A stretch of 6,466 bases of DNA, taken from NCBI GenBank assembly GCA_947653505.1, contig CANTHI010000220.1, forward strand, positions 1-6,466, in the 5' to 3' direction. A program made the position numbers and the translations under genes. Position 1 is the first letter of the stretch, and each line of letters starts with the position of its first letter. Under the pieces are notes generated by a model. It saw nothing but the letters and a program-made list of their open reading frames with translations. It was not told the origin of the DNA and made no database searches. Shown one piece after another: positions 3,267 to 6,466 of this stretch. The DNA is from an uncultured Eubacterium sp. (GTDB lineage Bacteria > Bacillota_A > Clostridia > Lachnospirales > Lachnospiraceae).

Positions 3267-6266
3267 TTGCATAGGAAAAAACGAAACACAGCGCTTTTTC
3301 TCAGTGTACTTGCCGCCTGTACCCTGCCAGACCTTACAACGCCTGTGGAGAGTATGGCAGCCGTACACTGGGCCGCAGCGGCAGACCAGCCGGCAACAAC
3401 CAGTCCGTCTGCGGAAAACCAGCCGGCAGCAGCCAGTCCGTCTGCGGAAAACCAGCCGGAAATATCCGATAACGGTGTCTGTATTTACCCGCCAGAGAGT
3501 AACAACGTTTCTGCTGATCCGCTGGCTGACGGAACCCCTGCTGCCCCGCAGAACAACAGCTTTACCGGAAATACACTGGAACTATCCACTCCCCCGTCTG
3601 TTGAAACGGCATACTCTGACAACGCCGGCGGCACTGTAACTGTATCGTCTGATGGAAACATCCGGATGGACAATGCCGGCAGCCAGTCGCCCGTGAAAAT
3701 CATACTGTCTGGAGGAGACAGATGGACGCTCACAGAACAGACTGGTACAAACAACGTAGAACTGGCGCTTGCATCCGATACAAAGCTGACAATTCCAGCC
3801 GGCAAAAATATCACCCTGCTGGATGTCCTGTCTGAGGGTAGTACTACGGGCACAAAGCCGGAACTCGTAAACGAAGGGATCCTAAAACTTCCGTCGGATG
3901 CAGATTGTCTGCAGTCTGAAAAAGTTTCGATTACCGGTGCAGGCGTACTAAATCTGGAAACCAGGACAGATACCACAATCGGCACCCTCAGTTCCGAAAA
4001 GCTCGGTGCAAACATCGCCCGTAAGTTTGTATTTACAGGAACCGGGCATCTGACTATTGAAAACGTTTATACAGGTGCAGATGATTCTACTGTTACCGTA
4101 CAGGACGGCGCACATGTTACCATCAGCGACAGACTTAGCATCGGAAGCTCCGGCAACGTGAATGGGACACTTTCCGTTACAGGTTCCGGTACTTTAATCT
4201 TAAATGATGAAAATTCATTTGATAACTTACACCTCACAGACGGCGGAAAGCTGGTTTCCCGTAAACCATTAATCCTGTTCAACCCGCCGGAAATAGACGC
4301 GCAGTCCACACTGCAGCTTGAGGGCAGGCCAGCGCTTAGCCTGGAGGGTTCCACCGGACATGGTTCGTTAACAGAGGCGCAAAAAGCTGCATTTAGAGAC
4401 AGTCTGATTCCCTTCCTGTCAGACAGCTACACGATTGATGACTGGACGGACAGCAGCAACGGCTCCACGCACTTTACCATTCTGGATAAATCAACCATGC
4501 AGCCGCCTGAGGGCGGGCTGGTTTTGTCCCTGGCAAAAATCGATATCAGCAGTGATCCTGACATACAGGTAAATCTTACACTGACGGATTTTGAATACGA
4601 CGGAACAGCTAAAACACCTGCAGCTACTGTGACACGGGATGGACAGACGCTGACGGAAGGCAGGGATTATACCATAACCTATACCAGCCATACCAATGCC
4701 GGAGAAGCTGCTGCCGTTATTACAGGAATCGGGGATTACTGCGGGGAGCGGACTGTCACATTCCGGATCCGTCCGGCCGTGCCGGTACTTTCCTTTGGCA
4801 GTCATAACACGCAGACATCCGTTTACAACGGTCATCCGGCTGTGATTCAAAACCCGCCAGCCGTAACGCTTGCTGGCGGAGAGACTTACAGCGGCGAGAT
4901 CCAGTACTCCTACACCAGTATGGGACAGGATAACTACATATCCGGACTGCCGTCTGCAACCGGTACATATCAGATTCGTGCCAGCATACCGGCTACCGGC
5001 AACTACACCGAAGCCGTAAGCGAAGATTTACTGACCCTTACGATCGTAAGCGCCAGCTCTGGCAGCAGTTCTGGCGGTTATTATCCATCTGGCGGCAGTT
5101 TTTGGAATCCTGTTTTTGTCCAGCCGGACAAAAAGCAAAAAATCTACAGAACTGAGACAATCCATCATCCGGACGGCAGCGTGACAACGATTGTCACCGA
5201 ACAGGATGACTCTTTCTTACGGATTACGGAAACCAAAACCGAGGTCATCAGTCCGTCTGCCATCCGGTATACGCAGACAGTCATAACCTCTCCTCCACGG
5301 GAAATTGTGAAAACACAGGTTACGACCGAATGGATGCCAGACGGCAGCTGTGTTTCGACCAAAATATACACAGACAAAACCGAATCGGCGACAAGTACCA
5401 TCACAACAACAAAGCCGGACGGCTCCAGAATTAAGGAAACGACAACAATGTCCTCCAATTCCCTGGGCAGGGATGTGAGACTGACGGTCCGGTATGAGAT
5501 GCTTGCGGATGGAACCCTGTCAGGCATCACGGAAACATCTGTAATCAGCGGGGCGGAACGTTCCCGGATCACCGTGACGGTGCAAAAAGACGGAAGCGGA
5601 AACGTGAAAAGCTCGTCCGCATCGATCCGCAATAACAAAAACGGGCGGATGTCCTTTGACAAAACCGACTTTCAGGAAATCAGAGAAGCTGCCCAGGGAG
5701 CAGATACTGCCGTTACATTATCCTTTTTGGAACAGGATGGCAGACAGGCCTGCACGATCCGGACCACCACCAGCGTCATGGAAGCCGGAGGTATCCCGCA
5801 GTTATTCCAGATCCGTCCGTCCACAGGCGAACGCGTTCTGGTTCCTTATGTCCTTTCCGCAGACAAAGACGGAAACATAATTCCGGATCCGGAAGCGATT
5901 GCAGACGGAACCTATGAGATGCTTTCGGAAAAAGAAGGAGAACAGGCAGGTAAAGCAATCAGCGAAACGGTGCTTCCAAAGGACAGCAGCATAACGATTT
6001 CTTTCGATAACAGCCAGAAAGCTGAAGACGGAGATACCAGCAGCAGTCAGATTCAGTTCAAAAAAGCATGGAACATAAAATCAATGGACTATCAGACTGA
6101 TAATCGTATTGTAACTGTTTCCAAAAGCGGAAAAATCACCCCGCTAAAGCCAGGAACCACAGAAATCGAAGTCACAGTGACTCTGAAAAATAACACTGTA
6201 AAAAAAGAGAACATAACTGTAAAAGTAGTAAAGAAGAAAGCTGCGAAAAAAAACAGCAAAAAGTAA
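3267..6266 (+). CDS. Large exported multidomain surface protein, function unknown
   Basis: Protein of 999 residues starting with TTG. The N-terminus has a basic MHRKKR and a hydrophobic segment (about 8-20). LAAC (15-18) fits a lipobox with C18, while SMA-A (29-32) would suit signal peptidase I, so it is either a lipoprotein or a cleaved secreted protein. Next come a Ser/Pro/Ala linker with two 11-residue repeats (41-62); a Gly/Thr-rich beta region (about 115-360), perhaps a beta-helix; an Ig-like module (434-502, with FEYDGTAKTPAATV and GRDYTITY...TNAG...ITGIGDY); a second, divergent one (505-593); a Gly/Ser hinge (594-612); a Thr-rich strand-repeat region (about 622-790) with turns PDGS at 635, 691 and 717, ADGT at 747 and KDGS at 774; a segment 795-930; a BIG2-like end (about 932-987, VTVSKSGKITPLKPGTTEIEV); and a Lys-rich tail (988-999). 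There is no LPXTG, S-layer or choline-binding motif and no catalytic signature. An adhesin or wall-associated role is an inference. It has its own promoter and a terminator directly after. Confidence 0.85.
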   Translation: MHRKKRNTALFLSVLAACTLPDLTTPVESMAAVHWAAAADQPATTSPSAENQPAAASPSAENQPEISDNGVCIYPPESNNVSADPLADGTPAAPQNNSFTGNTLELSTPPSVETAYSDNAGGTVTVSSDGNIRMDNAGSQSPVKIILSGGDRWTLTEQTGTNNVELALASDTKLTIPAGKNITLLDVLSEGSTTGTKPELVNEGILKLPSDADCLQSEKVSITGAGVLNLETRTDTTIGTLSSEKLGANIARKFVFTGTGHLTIENVYTGADDSTVTVQDGAHVTISDRLSIGSSGNVNGTLSVTGSGTLILNDENSFDNLHLTDGGKLVSRKPLILFNPPEIDAQSTLQLEGRPALSLEGSTGHGSLTEAQKAAFRDSLIPFLSDSYTIDDWTDSSNGSTHFTILDKSTMQPPEGGLVLSLAKIDISSDPDIQVNLTLTDFEYDGTAKTPAATVTRDGQTLTEGRDYTITYTSHTNAGEAAAVITGIGDYCGERTVTFRIRPAVPVLSFGSHNTQTSVYNGHPAVIQNPPAVTLAGGETYSGEIQYSYTSMGQDNYISGLPSATGTYQIRASIPATGNYTEAVSEDLLTLTIVSASSGSSSGGYYPSGGSFWNPVFVQPDKKQKIYRTETIHHPDGSVTTIVTEQDDSFLRITETKTEVISPSAIRYTQTVITSPPREIVKTQVTTEWMPDGSCVSTKIYTDKTESATSTITTTKPDGSRIKETTTMSSNSLGRDVRLTVRYEMLADGTLSGITETSVISGAERSRITVTVQKDGSGNVKSSSASIRNNKNGRMSFDKTDFQEIREAAQGADTAVTLSFLEQDGRQACTIRTTTSVMEAGGIPQLFQIRPSTGERVLVPYVLSADKDGNIIPDPEAIADGTYEMLSEKEGEQAGKAISETVLPKDSSITISFDNSQKAEDGDTSSSQIQFKKAWNIKSMDYQTDNRIVTVSKSGKITPLKPGTTEIEVTVTLKNNTVKKENITVKVVKKKAAKKNSKK
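3387..3459 (+). repeat. 33-base tandem repeat inside the exported protein gene
   Basis: Two near-identical 33-base units (3387-3419 and 3420-3452) are followed by seven bases of a third. They encode QPATTSPSAEN and QPAAASPSAEN, then QPE. The units differ only in the second Ala/Thr codons. The in-frame length means copy number can change without breaking the frame. The product is a flexible, Ser/Pro-rich linker just after the export signal. Confidence 0.85.
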
Positions 6267-6283
6267 TTTTTGAAAAAACTAAA

Positions 6284-6328
6284 CCACCCGGGATTATCTG
6301 CACAACTGCAGGTCCCGGGTGGGATTTT
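6284..6328. terminator. Intrinsic terminator, probably bidirectional
   Basis: CCACCCGGGA (6284-6293) and TCCCGGGTGG (6313-6322) make a perfect ten-base-pair GC-rich stem, with a nested CTGCA/TGCAG stem (6298-6302/6307-6311) inside the loop. On the plus strand it is followed by GATTTTAT; on the minus strand the sequence after the stem reads TTTAGTTTTTTC. It lies between converging genes, so one hairpin can end both transcripts. Confidence 0.88.
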
Positions 6329-6344
6329 ATAATAACAGCAGGAT

Positions 6345-6466
6345 TTATTTTTCTTTTACCGGAAGCCAGATTTCGCTGACATAATCGTCCGATGTATTAT
6401 CACCCGGTAAATAATTTTCAATATCATAATCCGGGAAGACGCTCTGCACCATATATCCGCGGGAGG
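6345..6466 (-). CDS. C-terminal end of a GyrI-like/AraC effector-binding domain protein (partial)
   Basis: On the minus strand a frame open to the window edge ends at TAA (6347-6345). The 39 visible residues include FPDYDIENYLPGDNTSDDY and end in SEIWLPVKEK. The ending 'DY..EIW(I/L)PVK' is the final strand of the GyrI-like small-molecule-binding domain, found alone or at the C-terminus of AraC-family and MerR-like multidrug regulators such as Rob and BmrR. Only this strand is visible, so whether a DNA-binding domain precedes it cannot be told. It converges on the exported protein gene and shares its terminator. Confidence 0.8.
   Translation of the reverse strand, partial: SRGYMVQSVFPDYDIENYLPGDNTSDDYVSEIWLPVKEK

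Noticed and set aside
3253..3639. 128-residue frame starting with ATG at 3253, inside the ribosome site region
   Set aside because: The ATG overlaps GGAGG, which therefore cannot serve it. The product is an Arg/Gln-rich out-of-frame reading of the tandem repeat and has no recognisable domain.
3485..5662. Several minus-strand frames of 95-176 residues opposite the exported protein
   Set aside because: Low-complexity Ser/Val-rich mirror readings of Thr/Ser codons on the coding strand. None has a ribosome site or a recognisable domain.

Overview
The window looks like chromosomal DNA of a Gram-positive anaerobe of the Clostridia, most likely a gut Lachnospiraceae relative. I infer this from AGGAGG-type ribosome sites, TTG starts, an Agr-type LytTR/GHKL two-component pair, a BlaI-family repressor, a secreted protein with Ig-like modules common in that group, and a GyrI-like domain protein. 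No similarity search was possible, so the taxon is an inference.

Layout. (a) 1-27: the first nine codons of a leftward gene, with its own promoter at 65-93. (b) 28-445: a 418-base divergent gap holding a dense cluster of inverted repeats (REP/MITE-like, about 106-315) and the promoter of the next operon. (c) 446-2544: a translationally coupled response regulator (REC-LytTR) and sensor kinase (multi-pass membrane domain plus GHKL ATPase), of the AgrA/AgrC type, with no AgrB or AgrD in view. (d) 2547-3048: a BlaI/MecI-family repressor whose own promoter is overlaid by four half-sites of the motif GTAAAC; no BlaR1 sensor-protease follows. (e) 3089-6266: a 999-residue exported protein with its own promoter, a leader of about 140 bases and a TTG start. 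It has a Ser/Pro/Ala-rich N-terminal linker, a beta-rich (perhaps beta-helix) region, two Ig-like modules, a Thr-rich strand-repeat region and a BIG2-like C-terminus with a Lys-rich tail. (f) 6284-6328: a strong hairpin terminator that probably works in both directions, then the C-terminal end of a leftward gene for a GyrI-like/AraC effector-binding domain protein.

How they may work together: the two-component pair would sense an outside signal, perhaps a peptide, and the LytTR regulator would act on nearby or distant promoters. The BlaI-type protein most probably represses itself. The large exported protein is the obvious output candidate in the neighbourhood, but each of the three transcription units has its own promoter, and nothing in the sequence proves that they form one circuit. 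The most unusual points are the intergenic palindrome cluster, the BlaI homologue without BlaR1 under a four-half-site operator, and the large surface protein with no recognisable anchor.
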